64,000 nucleotides of DNA from CAXNKH01 sp049296795 (GCA_049296795.1 JBAQTC010000006.1:14780-78779), one strand, 5' to 3'; shown: positions 52,750 to 61,816, counted from the first letter of the stretch. Notes: generated by a model from the sequence alone, not told the origin. Made by a program: numbers and translations.

Positions 52750-54609
52750 TTGACTTCTCTGGAAATTTTGCGCGAAGTGTTTGGCTACGACCAGTTTCGC
52801 GGCCCGCAGCAAGCCGTCATCGATCATGTGGTGAGCGGCGGCGATGCCTTGGTTCTGATGCCCACTGGCGGCGGCAAGTCCCTTTGTTATCAGGTCCCGG
52901 CCATTGCGCGCCAGCGGTCTGGTCACGGAATAAGCGTGGTGATCTCCCCCCTGATTTCTTTGATGTACAACCAGGTTGGCGCCTTGAGCGAGGCTGGCGT
53001 TAGCGCCGCCTTTCTGAATTCAACGCTGAGTTCGCAAGAAGCGGCCCAAGTTGAAAGCGCCATGCTGCGCGGCGACATCACCTTGCTTTATGCCGCACCG
53101 GAGCGCGTCACCACGCCGCGTTTTCTGGCGCTGCTGGACTCTTTGCAGCAACGCGGCCAACTCAGTCTGTTCGCCATTGATGAGGCACATTGCGTCAGCC
53201 AATGGGGTCACGATTTCAGACCTGAATACCGCGCCCTGTGTGTGTTGCATGAGCGCTTTAGCAGCGTGCCCCGGATTGCGCTGACCGCGACGGCCGATGC
53301 ACTGACCCGAGCGGACATTCTGGAGCGCTTGCAATTGCAAGATGCCCGGCAATTCATCAGCAGTTTTGATCGGCCCAATATCCAATACCGACTGGTCGAG
53401 AAAAAGGAGGCGACCCAGCAACTGCTGCGTTTCATCGCCCAAGAGCACGCCGGCGACGCCGGCGTGGTGTATTGCCAGTCCAGGCGCAAGGTGGAGGACC
53501 TGGCCCAGACTTTGAATCAGGCCGGCATCACAGCCTTGCCCTACCACGCTGGCTTGGACGCCAAACTCCGTCAATCCAATCAAGATCGGTTTTTACGCGA
53601 AGATGGCATCGTGATGGTCGCCACCATAGCTTTTGGCATGGGTTTCGACAAACCCGATGTGCGCTTTGTGGCCCACCTCGACCTGCCCAAGAATATCGAA
53701 GGCTATTACCAAGAAACTGGCCGCGCGGGTCGAGACGGGGCGCCAGCCAATGCCTGGATGGCTTATGGCCTGCAAGACGTGGTTAATCAACGTCGCATGA
53801 TCGATGAAAGTCCAGCTGGCGAAGCGTTCAAGCAAGTGATGCGCGGCAAACTCGATGCCCTGCTGTCGCTGGCCGAACACACCGATTGCCGCCGCGTTCG
53901 GCTGTTGGCCTACTTCGGGGAAGATTACACCGGCCGCTACGGTTCACGCTGCGGCAATTGCGACAATTGCCTGAGCCCACCTTCGGTCTGGGATGGGACT
54001 GATGCCGCGCGCAAACTTCTGAGCTCTATTTACCGCGTCCAGCAAATGAGTGGCATCGGTTTTGGTGCGGGCCACTTGATGGACATCGTGCGCGGCAAAA
54101 CCACCGACAAAGTGACCCAGTTTGGTCATGCCGAACTCAGCACTTTCGGGGTAGGCTCGGCTTTTAGTGAAAACCAGTTGCGTGGTGTTCTGCGGCAATT
54201 GATCGCCATCGGTGCGGTCGATGTCGACGCCGGGGCCTACAACACCTTGACCCTGACTGAGGGCTCGCGCGCCGTGCTCAAGGGCGAGGTTCAAATCAAA
54301 TTACGCGAATCGGTGTCCCATGCACCTGGGCGTAAAGCCAAACGCGCCAGCACAGCGGTGTCGCAGGCCGGCGCCGCGCTCGATCCGGCGGGTCAAGCCC
54401 GTTTTGCCGCGCTTAAAGCGTGGCGGGCCGAAGTGGCACGCGAACACAAACTACCGGCCTATGTGATTTTTCATGATGCCACCCTGGCTGCTATCTCTGA
54501 TCTCGCCCCGCAAACACTGGACGATTTGCAGGGAATCAGCGGAATTGGGGAGAGAAAAATGCAGGCCTATGCCCAAGAGGTGCTGCGGGTAGTGGCTATG
54601 TCGGCCTGA
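52750..54609 (+). CDS. recQ: ATP-dependent DNA helicase RecQ
   Basis: A 619-residue 3'-5' helicase of the RecF recombination pathway. Motif 0/I is FRGPQQAV...MPTGGGKSLCYQ and motif II IDEAHCVSQWGHDFRPEY. Motif VI is QETGRAGRDG. The zinc cysteines are SRCGNCDNCL (about 399-408), the RQC domain follows, and a C-terminal HRDC ends LDDLQGISGIGERKMQAYAQ. The start appears to be TTG at 52750, because the fold begins almost at once and no ATG is near. A palindromic tandem repeat lies just downstream. Confidence 0.96.
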   Translation: MTSLEILREVFGYDQFRGPQQAVIDHVVSGGDALVLMPTGGGKSLCYQVPAIARQRSGHGISVVISPLISLMYNQVGALSEAGVSAAFLNSTLSSQEAAQVESAMLRGDITLLYAAPERVTTPRFLALLDSLQQRGQLSLFAIDEAHCVSQWGHDFRPEYRALCVLHERFSSVPRIALTATADALTRADILERLQLQDARQFISSFDRPNIQYRLVEKKEATQQLLRFIAQEHAGDAGVVYCQSRRKVEDLAQTLNQAGITALPYHAGLDAKLRQSNQDRFLREDGIVMVATIAFGMGFDKPDVRFVAHLDLPKNIEGYYQETGRAGRDGAPANAWMAYGLQDVVNQRRMIDESPAGEAFKQVMRGKLDALLSLAEHTDCRRVRLLAYFGEDYTGRYGSRCGNCDNCLSPPSVWDGTDAARKLLSSIYRVQQMSGIGFGAGHLMDIVRGKTTDKVTQFGHAELSTFGVGSAFSENQLRGVLRQLIAIGAVDVDAGAYNTLTLTEGSRAVLKGEVQIKLRESVSHAPGRKAKRASTAVSQAGAALDPAGQARFAALKAWRAEVAREHKLPAYVIFHDATLAAISDLAPQTLDDLQGISGIGERKMQAYAQEVLRVVAMSA

Positions 54610-54632
54610 AGAACCGGGGGGGAAGGCGAAAT

Positions 54633-54781
54633 GTTGGGGACAGAGCTAAAGGTCTGTCCCGCAAGCCAAACTTCCAACAGCTACAAAGTGTTGAGGACAG
54701 ATCTAAAGGTCTGTCCCGCAAGCCGAACAGCCAACAGCTACGAATTGTTGGGGACAGAGCTAAAGGTCTGTCCCGCAAGCC
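54633..54781. repeat. 57-base tandem palindromic repeat (2.6 copies)
   Basis: Three successive units begin at 54633, 54690 and 54747 with a 57-base period; the third is cut after 35 bases. Each contains GGGACAGA-gctaaagg-TCTGTCCC (the middle copy has AGGACAGA and a tct loop start), followed by CGCAAGCC and a CAACAGCTAC spacer. The hairpin resembles REP elements linked to RAYT transposases. It fills the convergent gap between recQ and a small minus-strand gene and could end transcription both ways. Confidence 0.9.
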
Positions 54782-54783
54782 CA

Positions 54784-55077
54784 CTAGTTTCTACGAAAGC
54801 AGCTTTCAAACGACATCGCCGCACCACTCATGGTGTTTTGCAATCGTGCAATCGCCCGGCTATGACGCTCACCGCCGGAGCTGTCGTCGGCGTGTTGCCG
54901 GTGGTACTGGATCAGCGCTTGAAACTTGCTGCGGCAGGCGTCCAGGGTTCCGGCGAAGTTCAAGGCAATATAGGCCATGTGATCGGCATGGGTGCGCTGA
55001 AACTCATCGGCCCAACGCTCAAACAGTTGTCGCTTGTAAGTGCCTTTGTCAGGCACCTTGATCTGGTCTTTATACAT
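54784..55077 (-). CDS. Hypothetical protein, 97 residues
   Basis: A soluble, charged, probably helical protein starting MYKDQIKVPDKGTYKRQLF with no motif I recognise. A middle part is rich in Ala, His and Arg (HMAYIALNFAGTLDACRSKF). No good ribosome site is visible before the ATG. It lies downstream of the tandem-AAA ATPase gene on the same strand after a 135-base gap, and the tandem repeat begins right after its stop. Codon use looks normal. Confidence 0.6.
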   Translation of the reverse strand: MYKDQIKVPDKGTYKRQLFERWADEFQRTHADHMAYIALNFAGTLDACRSKFQALIQYHRQHADDSSGGERHSRAIARLQNTMSGAAMSFESCFRRN

Positions 55078-55105
55078 AGCAGCCGGTCCAAATTAAGGAG
55101 AAAGG

Positions 55106-55204
55106 ATGGTTTGCACATCCGATTGGTGCTATCACGCTCGAACTAGGTCATTGGTTGACGCCATCCGTCAAAATATTGACTTTAGCCCCCGAAAATCGGG
55201 GTAA
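55106..55204 (+). CDS. Possible 32-residue peptide
   Basis: A short frame MVCTSDWCYHARTRSLVDAI...SPRKSG with AAGGAG five bases before the ATG, in the gap between two minus-strand genes. Only the ribosome site and ATG support it. It may be chance. Confidence 0.22.
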   Translation: MVCTSDWCYHARTRSLVDAIRQNIDFSPRKSG

Positions 55205-55212
55205 ACCCTTGT

Positions 55213-57549
55213 TCAAGGGCGTAAAAACCCCATCCCGCGGGCTTCCCGAACCTGGGGTTTGATGCGGTGTTCGACCGCCAACTGGCTCAGAAACTCGTGT
55301 TCGTTGAGCTCAACGCCCAACACGCTGGCCTGGCGCTTGACGGCGGCAAAGTCCCCCAAACAGAGCTGATCCAGCCGCGCCAAATCAGCTTGTAAGTCCG
55401 AGGTCAACCGCATCAGATCCCCCGCCAAAGCCTCCACGGTAAACATGGTTTCGCGCTGTTCTTGGGTCAACGGATTGAATTTGATTTTGAAAGCAAACCG
55501 GCGCAAAGCGGCTTGATCAATGGCGTCCATCATATTGGTGGTGCAAATGAAAATGCCATTGAACCGCTCCATGCCCTGGAGCATTTCATTGACTTCGGTC
55601 ACCTCATAGGTGCGCTGAGCTGCGCGGCGGTCTTGCAGAAAACTATCCGCCTCATCGAGCAGTAAAACAGCCCCCTCCGCCTCAGCCTCGGCAAACATGG
55701 CCGCCATGTTTTGTTCGGTTTCACCGATGTACTTACTCATCAAGTCGCTGGCTTGTTTGATGCACAAGGGGCGACTCAGGGTTTCAGCAATGTACTCGGC
55801 CAAGGCCGTTTTCCCGGTGCCGGGATCGCCATAAAAACACAAAGTTCCATGACCCTGAGCCTGCAAGGCTTGCACGATACGCGGCAACTCAAAACGCGAT
55901 TCGACGTTGAGCATTGCCAAGTCGTAGTGCGTCATCCGGCGCCGCGCCGGCATGTCATCTGGGCGCCGGCCCAGGGCGCGATCCGCCTGTCTGAGTTGTC
56001 GCTCGATCAAACCCTCCAGTGCCCCTGCCGGCTCGGTATTTGCTTCGAGACAGCTCGGACTGACCAATCCAGCGAATCTGACCGCAGTTCGAATTTGGCC
56101 CGGCGTCAGTCCTTTGCGTTCAGTCAAACGCGCGATAAAGGTCTCACTGACGCTAACACCTGCCAGCGCTTTGCGCACCAACTCTTCGCGCGCGCCCGGC
56201 GGCGGCGACTTGAGCTCCAGGTGATAGGCAAAGCGCCGCCGAAATGCCGGGTCAATCTGCTCGATGCGATTGGTCACCCAGAGCGTGGGCACAATGTTGG
56301 ACTCCAGAATCTGATTGACCCACGCCTTGCCATTGATGCTGCCCTTGCCTGGCGCAACCACCTGCTCCGCACGCGCCAGCATCTGAGCGGCCTGCGAGCT
56401 TACCGCTGGGAACACATCTTCAACCTCATCAAACAACAAGGCAGAGTGGGCGCCGCCCTTGAGAAACACCTGGGCAATTTGTAATGAGCGATAGCGGTCG
56501 CGCCCGCTCAAAGCATTGCCATCACGGTCTGCGTACTCCACCTCGAACAACTCCAAGCCAGCGGCTTGTGCCACCACGCGCGCCAGCTCGGTTTTCCCGG
56601 TTCCTGGCGGGCCATACAGCAACACATTGACGCCCGCCTCCTTGCGCTCAACCGCATTGCGTAACAAGTCCATCAGCACCTGGGCATCTTCTGATACAAA
56701 TGAAAAGTCATTCAAATTCAAGCCGCTTTTTGCCGCCGGCCGGGTAAACACCGCCATCAGTTCAGCTTGATCGCGGTACTGTCGCATCAGCACCGGCGGC
56801 AGTTTTTCACTGACCTTCATCAGATCGGCCAAGTCGGTGATGTTATGTTCTGAAATCAGGCTCTCAATCAGTCCAATCCGCTCCAACCGTGAACCCGCTC
56901 GCAAGGCGTCACCGATGTCAGCAGGATTGACGCCTGCGACTTCTGCAATGGCCGCATAGGCCTCAGGCGCCGTGTTGACCTTGAACTCCAGTAACAGACT
57001 GCGCACTTCGCGTTGATAGCGGGCCAACGTGCCATACAGCAACAAGGCCCGCTCGGCTTGGTTAAGCTGCAGCAATCCAGCGAGTGCATCGATATTTTTT
57101 TCGACCAAACTGGATTGCTTCTTAAGTGCTGGTCCAAGCCAGGCCGCCGTGGCCGAGAGGACGCAAATGAAATCCTTGGCCTGATCCTTGACATACTCAT
57201 CGAGGTAAAAGAACAGCGTTCCTTCTTCATACAGGCCCTGCCAGCTGCCATAGCGCGATAGAAATTCCGGATTTTCGAGTTTTCCTTGACCACGCCAAAC
57301 CGGGTTGGCGGCACAACGACGCTCTAAAAATTCTCGCAAGCGCAGCAGCACCGGGACCGGCCACACCAAATGGCGTCCGGCCAAGGCCAACACACCGTTC
57401 AAATCGCGCCGGGCATCAAAACCCGTCCCTTGTCGAGTCAACAAGGTCAGGACAAAATGGGTGCACATCAGATCAAGCACTGGCGCATCCTTGATCCCGG
57501 GCGACAGCAGCTGCCCTTTGACGACCTCGAACGGCGAACGTTTCACCAT
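55213..57549 (-). CDS. Tandem AAA ATPase of unknown function
   Basis: A 778-residue protein with two AAA domains. The first has Walker A GPPGTGKT (313-320) and Walker B LLFDEVEDVF (about 371-380). The second has GDPGTGKT (about 573-580), Walker B VLLLDEADSFLQDR and the substrate-loop-like MSKYIGETEQNMAAMF, as in classic AAA enzymes of the FtsH/SpoVK type. The N-terminal 290 residues are helical and without a known motif. No protease, membrane segment or signal peptide is seen. It stands alone on the minus strand with a 97-residue protein downstream. It could be a protein-remodelling ATPase; partner unknown. Confidence 0.85.
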   Translation of the reverse strand: MVKRSPFEVVKGQLLSPGIKDAPVLDLMCTHFVLTLLTRQGTGFDARRDLNGVLALAGRHLVWPVPVLLRLREFLERRCAANPVWRGQGKLENPEFLSRYGSWQGLYEEGTLFFYLDEYVKDQAKDFICVLSATAAWLGPALKKQSSLVEKNIDALAGLLQLNQAERALLLYGTLARYQREVRSLLLEFKVNTAPEAYAAIAEVAGVNPADIGDALRAGSRLERIGLIESLISEHNITDLADLMKVSEKLPPVLMRQYRDQAELMAVFTRPAAKSGLNLNDFSFVSEDAQVLMDLLRNAVERKEAGVNVLLYGPPGTGKTELARVVAQAAGLELFEVEYADRDGNALSGRDRYRSLQIAQVFLKGGAHSALLFDEVEDVFPAVSSQAAQMLARAEQVVAPGKGSINGKAWVNQILESNIVPTLWVTNRIEQIDPAFRRRFAYHLELKSPPPGAREELVRKALAGVSVSETFIARLTERKGLTPGQIRTAVRFAGLVSPSCLEANTEPAGALEGLIERQLRQADRALGRRPDDMPARRRMTHYDLAMLNVESRFELPRIVQALQAQGHGTLCFYGDPGTGKTALAEYIAETLSRPLCIKQASDLMSKYIGETEQNMAAMFAEAEAEGAVLLLDEADSFLQDRRAAQRTYEVTEVNEMLQGMERFNGIFICTTNMMDAIDQAALRRFAFKIKFNPLTQEQRETMFTVEALAGDLMRLTSDLQADLARLDQLCLGDFAAVKRQASVLGVELNEHEFLSQLAVEHRIKPQVREARGMGFLRP

Positions 57550-57729
57550 CTCCCATGCCCCTTTGAGCTAGACGAGATTGACCATAGCGCAGACTGCACC
57601 AAGATGGAAGCCCTCCTTACTATTAATTTTTTGCTAGCGAAAAGCGGATGCGCGTTCAGCGGCTAGACAAGTGAGGCGATTCCCAGTAGAATTTGGCCTG
57701 CAAAATTTTCTGAAATCCACGGAGTCCTC

Positions 57730-57873
57730 ATGTCCAGTCATCAGACCAGCTCGCAAGTCGCCCACACCACTGACGCCATTGAGTCAGTGGTTCCTTTGAT
57801 TCACTTCGTTTTGCCCCTGGTTGGCGGCGTCTTGATGTTTTTGCTGGCGTTCATCGCCGTTTTCCTGGCCTGA
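57730..57873 (+). CDS. Small single-span membrane protein, 47 residues
   Basis: A frame MSSHQTSSQVAHTTDAIESV followed by a strongly hydrophobic C-terminal helix (PLIHFVLPLVGGVLMFLLAF). GGAG stands five bases before the ATG. A perfect hairpin (57899-57920) follows 26 bases after the stop. Short Ser/Thr-rich head plus one membrane span is typical of small regulatory or structural membrane proteins. No family recognised. Confidence 0.6.
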   Translation: MSSHQTSSQVAHTTDAIESVVPLIHFVLPLVGGVLMFLLAFIAVFLA

Positions 57874-57898
57874 GTTCGTTCGTTCTTTTGTTCGTTCT

Positions 57899-57920
57899 CA
57901 CATCTGTGCCAACAGATGTG
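57899..57920. terminator. Hairpin after the small membrane gene
   Basis: CACATCTGT (57899-57907) and ACAGATGTG (57912-57920) pair perfectly over nine bases with loop gcca. No T run follows, so termination is only probable. Confidence 0.45.
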
Positions 57921-58284
57921 TGTTCCTTGCGTGGCAAACTGCGGTCGCAGCACGAAGCAACAAGTTTCACCCCAAGCTGACAGCGCCTGCACAACGCGCA
58001 GGCTAGGTCTTGCCCGTTGCACAGGCCGCTGTGCCAGTCCCCACACACCCGATGCGGGCTCAGAAAAATGAGCCGCCCCAGCATTGACTCCAGCACCCAC
58101 CCGGGCTAAATCATCCCTAGGGTTTGCCTGTCTGGTATTGGGTCAGCGTTGGGAGTATGCTGCATCCCTTTTATCGGCGAAGAAGCTTCAAAATAATCTA
58201 TTTTCCCAATGCCCCTGACAGCGTTACGCAATGATTCGGCGTATTCGGAAAATCGATTTTTAAACTTGACTCCGGAGCTTTTTA
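57921..58284 (+). other. Gene-free leader region upstream of pckG
   Basis: About 360 bases without a credible gene. It holds small hairpins (CCTGC-acaac-GCGCAGG area near 57985 and GGCTCA-gaaaaa-TGAGCC near 58058) and the pckG ribosome site CCGGAG at 58272-58277. No clear promoter hexamers were found. Length and hairpins leave room for a regulated 5' leader. Confidence 0.4.
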
Positions 58285-60168
58285 ATGAACTCACCCGCGA
58301 TGCACGGCCTGTCAATTCAGGCCCCAATCCACGTTAAAAATGCCAAACTTATCGCCTGGGTCGCCGACATGGCGGCACTGTGCAAGCCCGATCAAATTTA
58401 CTGGTGTGACGGTAGCGATGAAGAATACCAGCGCCTGTGCGACCAGCTGGTCAGCGCCGGCACCCTCAAACGCCTCAATCCGCTCAAGCGACCCAACAGT
58501 TTTCTAGCCAACTCCGACCCCAGCGATGTGGCACGGGTAGAAGACCGTACCTTTATATGTTGCGAAAAAGAAGTCAACGCCGGGCCGACCAATAACTGGG
58601 TCGCTCCAGCTGAAATGCGTGCCACTCTACAGCCGCTGTTTGACGGCTGCATGAAGGGGCGCACCATGTATGTCGTGCCGTTCTCGATGGGCCCTTTGGG
58701 TTCACACATTGCCCACATCGGCATCGAACTCAGCGACAGTCCCTATGTCGCTGTCAACATGAAAATCATGACGCGCATGGGCAAAGCGGTGTATGACGTG
58801 TTGGGTGTGGCCGGCGAGTTCGTTCCCTGCCTGCACACGGTAGGCGCACCTTTGGCTGCGGGTCAAGCCGATGTGGTTTGGCCGAGCAACTGCACCAAGT
58901 ACATCGTTCACTACCCCGAGACTCGGGAAATCTGGAGCTACGGTTCGGGCTATGGCGGCAACGCCTTGTTGGGCAAAAAATGTTTCGCCCTGCGCATTGC
59001 ATCGACCATGGGCCAAGCTGCTGCGGCTGATGCCGAGGGAGAGGCCGGCTGGCTGGCCGAGCACATGCTGATCCTGGGCGTCACCTCACCTGAGGGGAAA
59101 AAATACCATGTGGCGGCGGCATTCCCCAGCGCCTGCGGTAAAACCAACTTCTCCATGCTGGTGCCTCCAGCGGGTTTTGATGGCTGGAAAGTCACCACCA
59201 TTGGCGACGATATTGCTTGGATCAAACCGGGCGCAGACGGTCGGCTCTACGCCATCAACCCCGAGGCCGGTTATTTTGGCGTGGCACCGGGTACCAATAC
59301 CCTGACCAACCCGAACTGCATGGCCAGCCTGAATCAGGATGTGATTTTCACCAATGTAGCGCTGACCGATGACGGCGACGTTTGGTGGGAAGGTCTGGAA
59401 AAAGATGCCCCTGTGCCCGCTCATTTGATCGACTGGCAAGGCCGCGACTGGACGCCCGAGATCGCCAAGCAAACCGGCGCCAAAGCCGCCCACCCTAACT
59501 CCCGCTTTACGGTCACTGCGCTGAACAATCCAGCACTCGATCCAGCCTGGGACGATCCGGCTGGTGTGGCCATTGACGCCTTCATTTTCGGCGGTCGACG
59601 CTCCACTACCGTACCACTGGTGACCGAAGCACGCGACTGGGTCGAAGGCGTTTACATGGCGGCAACCATGGGCTCGGAGACCACAGCTGCTATCGTCGGC
59701 CAGGAAGGCGTGGTGCGGCGCGACCCCTTTGCCATGCTGCCGTTTACCGGTTACCACATGAGCGACTATTTCCAGCACTGGCTCAATCTGGGCCAAAAAC
59801 TCGGTGCCAGTGGCGCTCGCTTACCGCGCATTTACACCACCAACTGGTTTCGCAAAGACGAGGCTGGCAAGTTTGTCTGGCCCGGTTATGGCGAAAACAT
59901 GCGTGTGCTTAAGTGGATGATTGACCGCATCGAAGGCAAAGCCCAGGGCCAAGAGCATGTGTTTGGTGTCAGCCCCGCTTATGACGAAGTCACCTGGACC
60001 GGTCTGGACTTCAGCCCGGCGCAATTCGACATTGCTACCCAGATCGACAAAACCGCCTGGTGCCAAGAAATGCGCTTACACAGCGCCTTGTTTGAGCAAC
60101 TGGCCCACCACCTGCCGCAAGAGCTGATTGCCACCAAGAAGAAAATTGAGGAACGCTTGGCGAGCTGA
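58285..60168 (+). CDS. pckG: Phosphoenolpyruvate carboxykinase (GTP)
   Basis: A 627-residue enzyme that converts oxaloacetate and GTP to PEP, the entry to gluconeogenesis. The kinase P-loop AFPSACGKTNFSML lies at about residues 279-292. The substrate and metal region includes GGNALLGKKCFALRIAS, and DAFIFGGRRSTTVPLV is a GTP-PCK hallmark. Length fits the GTP form rather than the ATP form. CCGGAG precedes the ATG. A strong terminator follows. Confidence 0.98.
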   Translation: MNSPAMHGLSIQAPIHVKNAKLIAWVADMAALCKPDQIYWCDGSDEEYQRLCDQLVSAGTLKRLNPLKRPNSFLANSDPSDVARVEDRTFICCEKEVNAGPTNNWVAPAEMRATLQPLFDGCMKGRTMYVVPFSMGPLGSHIAHIGIELSDSPYVAVNMKIMTRMGKAVYDVLGVAGEFVPCLHTVGAPLAAGQADVVWPSNCTKYIVHYPETREIWSYGSGYGGNALLGKKCFALRIASTMGQAAAADAEGEAGWLAEHMLILGVTSPEGKKYHVAAAFPSACGKTNFSMLVPPAGFDGWKVTTIGDDIAWIKPGADGRLYAINPEAGYFGVAPGTNTLTNPNCMASLNQDVIFTNVALTDDGDVWWEGLEKDAPVPAHLIDWQGRDWTPEIAKQTGAKAAHPNSRFTVTALNNPALDPAWDDPAGVAIDAFIFGGRRSTTVPLVTEARDWVEGVYMAATMGSETTAAIVGQEGVVRRDPFAMLPFTGYHMSDYFQHWLNLGQKLGASGARLPRIYTTNWFRKDEAGKFVWPGYGENMRVLKWMIDRIEGKAQGQEHVFGVSPAYDEVTWTGLDFSPAQFDIATQIDKTAWCQEMRLHSALFEQLAHHLPQELIATKKKIEERLAS

Positions 60169-60204
60169 GCATGTCGGCCAGCCCTCAGCCTTTCAGGTCT
60201 GCAG

Positions 60205-60240
60205 CAACAAAAAAGCCACCCGAAGGTGGCTTTTTTGTTG
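60205..60240. terminator. Bidirectional intrinsic terminator after pckG
   Basis: CAACAAAAAAGCCACC (60205-60220) pairs perfectly with GGTGGCTTTTTTGTTG (60225-60240) around loop cgaa. T runs on both strands serve pckG and the convergent gene at 60251. Confidence 0.96.
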
Positions 60241-60250
60241 CACAAGGCGC

Positions 60251-60673
60251 TTATTCGACTTGCGAGCGAGTCATTGCAGCTTGAATGTCAGCCATCACGC
60301 GGTGGTCTTTTTGGGCTATTTCCCACATCCGGCTATCCGCACGCGCGCGGGCACGGGCTTGGGCCCAGACACCAACACGCCGAACAATGCTGTCGGATAC
60401 GGCACGGGCCGAATCGGCCAGCAGCGCCATCATGGCAAAACCCAAAGAGCACAGCAACACCCAGGCCGCCAGCAAATGGCCATCGTCCCAGGTATCAACC
60501 AGCTGATCGGCCACCACCACCAGCGCAGCGACCATGGCCGCGAGCAACAATGCCGCCAAGCTCTTGGTGCCGTTAAGCCCTTTTAGCCCTTGCTGCACAA
60601 CGGCAACAAACGCCTCAGCACGGGTCACGCCCGGATGCACGGTGGGGTAATCAATGTGAACAAAGCTGGTCAT
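60251..60673 (-). CDS. Conserved membrane protein of unknown function
   Basis: A 140-residue protein with two membrane segments at about 38-57 and 69-87, a soluble N-terminal part (MTSFVHIDYPTVHPGVTRAE) and a basic, Ala/Arg-rich C-terminal helix (WAQARARARADSRMWEIAQK). No family recognised. AAAGGA lies eight bases before the ATG. It is divergent from the LysR gene and convergent with pckG, so it is probably transcribed alone. Confidence 0.68.
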   Translation of the reverse strand: MTSFVHIDYPTVHPGVTRAEAFVAVVQQGLKGLNGTKSLAALLLAAMVAALVVVADQLVDTWDDGHLLAAWVLLCSLGFAMMALLADSARAVSDSIVRRVGVWAQARARARADSRMWEIAQKDHRVMADIQAAMTRSQVE

Positions 60674-60826
60674 GGTGGAATTCCTTTATGAGTGCCGAAC
60701 CCAATTTGGTCGACACGTGGATATTAGGGTTTTTGCTTATATGGTTCAACTTTATCTTTGTGATGCAATACATTCACATTGGTGATACACAAACTCTGCC
60801 TCCTACTTCGCTCCTAGGCTTAGACC

Positions 60827-61816
60827 ATGAACCCTCTGAATTTCCGAACCCTCGACCTCAACCTGCTACGGGTCTTCAACGAGGTGATGGCCGAGCGCAA
60901 CCTGACCCGTGCCGCCCACACGCTCTCGTTGACGCAACCCGCCGTCAGCAACGCTTTGCGCCGATTACGCGACACCCTGGGGGACGATTTGCTGCGCCGT
61001 AGCGGCCAAGGGTTGGAGCCAACGCCACGCGCGCTGGCAATCTGGCCTTCGGTACAAGAGGCCTTAAGCCAGCTCCAGTCCACGCTGGCACCCTCGGACT
61101 TTATTGCCGCTTCGGCCAGCCAGACGTTTGTTTTGGCCATGGCTGACGCTACCGCCGCCGAACTGGTTCCCGGCCTGGTAGAAGTGATGGATAGGGACGC
61201 GCCGGGCATTTCGCTGCGCGTGATACCGCTGTCAACCCGCGACCCACGCGCTTTGTTGACCGCCGAATCGGCCGATTTTGCGATTGGCTATTTCCCCGCC
61301 GTTCTGGCCGATTTGACGGCGCGCGAACAAAATGACCAGGCCGTCGCGTTCTACCACCAGCGTCTGTACCAAGGCGAATATGTCTGCGTGATGCGGCGCG
61401 ACCACCCGCTAGCCCAGGGCGAATTGAGCCTGGACCGGTTTTGCGCCGCCCGCCATTTATTGGTGAGCTTTTCCGGCCGACCCCATGGATTCACCGACCA
61501 GGCCTTGGCTGCATTGGGCCGGCAACGCCGCATTGTGCTGACCGTGAACCAGTTTTTCACCGCCGGCCGAGTGGTGGCCAACTCCAACTTATTGACCGTG
61601 TTGCCGCGCCACTTCGTTCGTGTCACCGGTATTGCCGATGATCTGGTGCTGCGCGAACTGCCTTTTACTGTGCCCAGCGTTCACGTCGACAGCCTGTGGC
61701 ATCGCCGAGTTCACCGAAGTGCCGCTCACCAGTGGCTGCGCGAAGTCTTGATGGAAGTAGCCCACAAGGCTTTTTTGCCGCAAAAAACAGTTGCCGCAAT
61801 CCCCTCAAAGCGATAG
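60827..61816 (+). CDS. LysR-family transcriptional regulator
   Basis: A 329-residue LysR protein. The N-terminal winged helix reads TLDLNLLRVFNEVMAERNLT and RAAHTLSLTQPAVSNALRRL (about residues 6-47). The effector domain follows (about 95-310) and resembles the NodD/PcpR/NahR-like group that responds to aromatic or acid inducers. The target is not evident: the upstream divergent gene is a membrane protein and the universal stress protein follows 23 bases downstream, possibly co-transcribed. Confidence 0.92.
   Translation: MNPLNFRTLDLNLLRVFNEVMAERNLTRAAHTLSLTQPAVSNALRRLRDTLGDDLLRRSGQGLEPTPRALAIWPSVQEALSQLQSTLAPSDFIAASASQTFVLAMADATAAELVPGLVEVMDRDAPGISLRVIPLSTRDPRALLTAESADFAIGYFPAVLADLTAREQNDQAVAFYHQRLYQGEYVCVMRRDHPLAQGELSLDRFCAARHLLVSFSGRPHGFTDQALAALGRQRRIVLTVNQFFTAGRVVANSNLLTVLPRHFVRVTGIADDLVLRELPFTVPSVHVDSLWHRRVHRSAAHQWLREVLMEVAHKAFLPQKTVAAIPSKR

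Noticed and set aside
54633..54781. Possible CRISPR array
   Set aside because: Spacers are nearly identical and the period is a plain tandem duplication; no cas genes nearby.
54596..54784. Minus-strand frame with repeated LRDRPLALSPT units
   Set aside because: The 57-base repeat is a multiple of three, so an open frame arises by periodicity; the DNA hairpins explain it better.
57904..57915. CTGT...ACAG as a second LexA box
   Set aside because: The spacer is four bases, not eight; it is the loop region of a hairpin.
60688..61002. Plus-strand frame with a hydrophobic start, overlapping the LysR gene
   Set aside because: Most of it overlaps the conserved LysR helix-turn-helix in another frame. 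The first 40 codons alone might be a peptide but nothing supports it.
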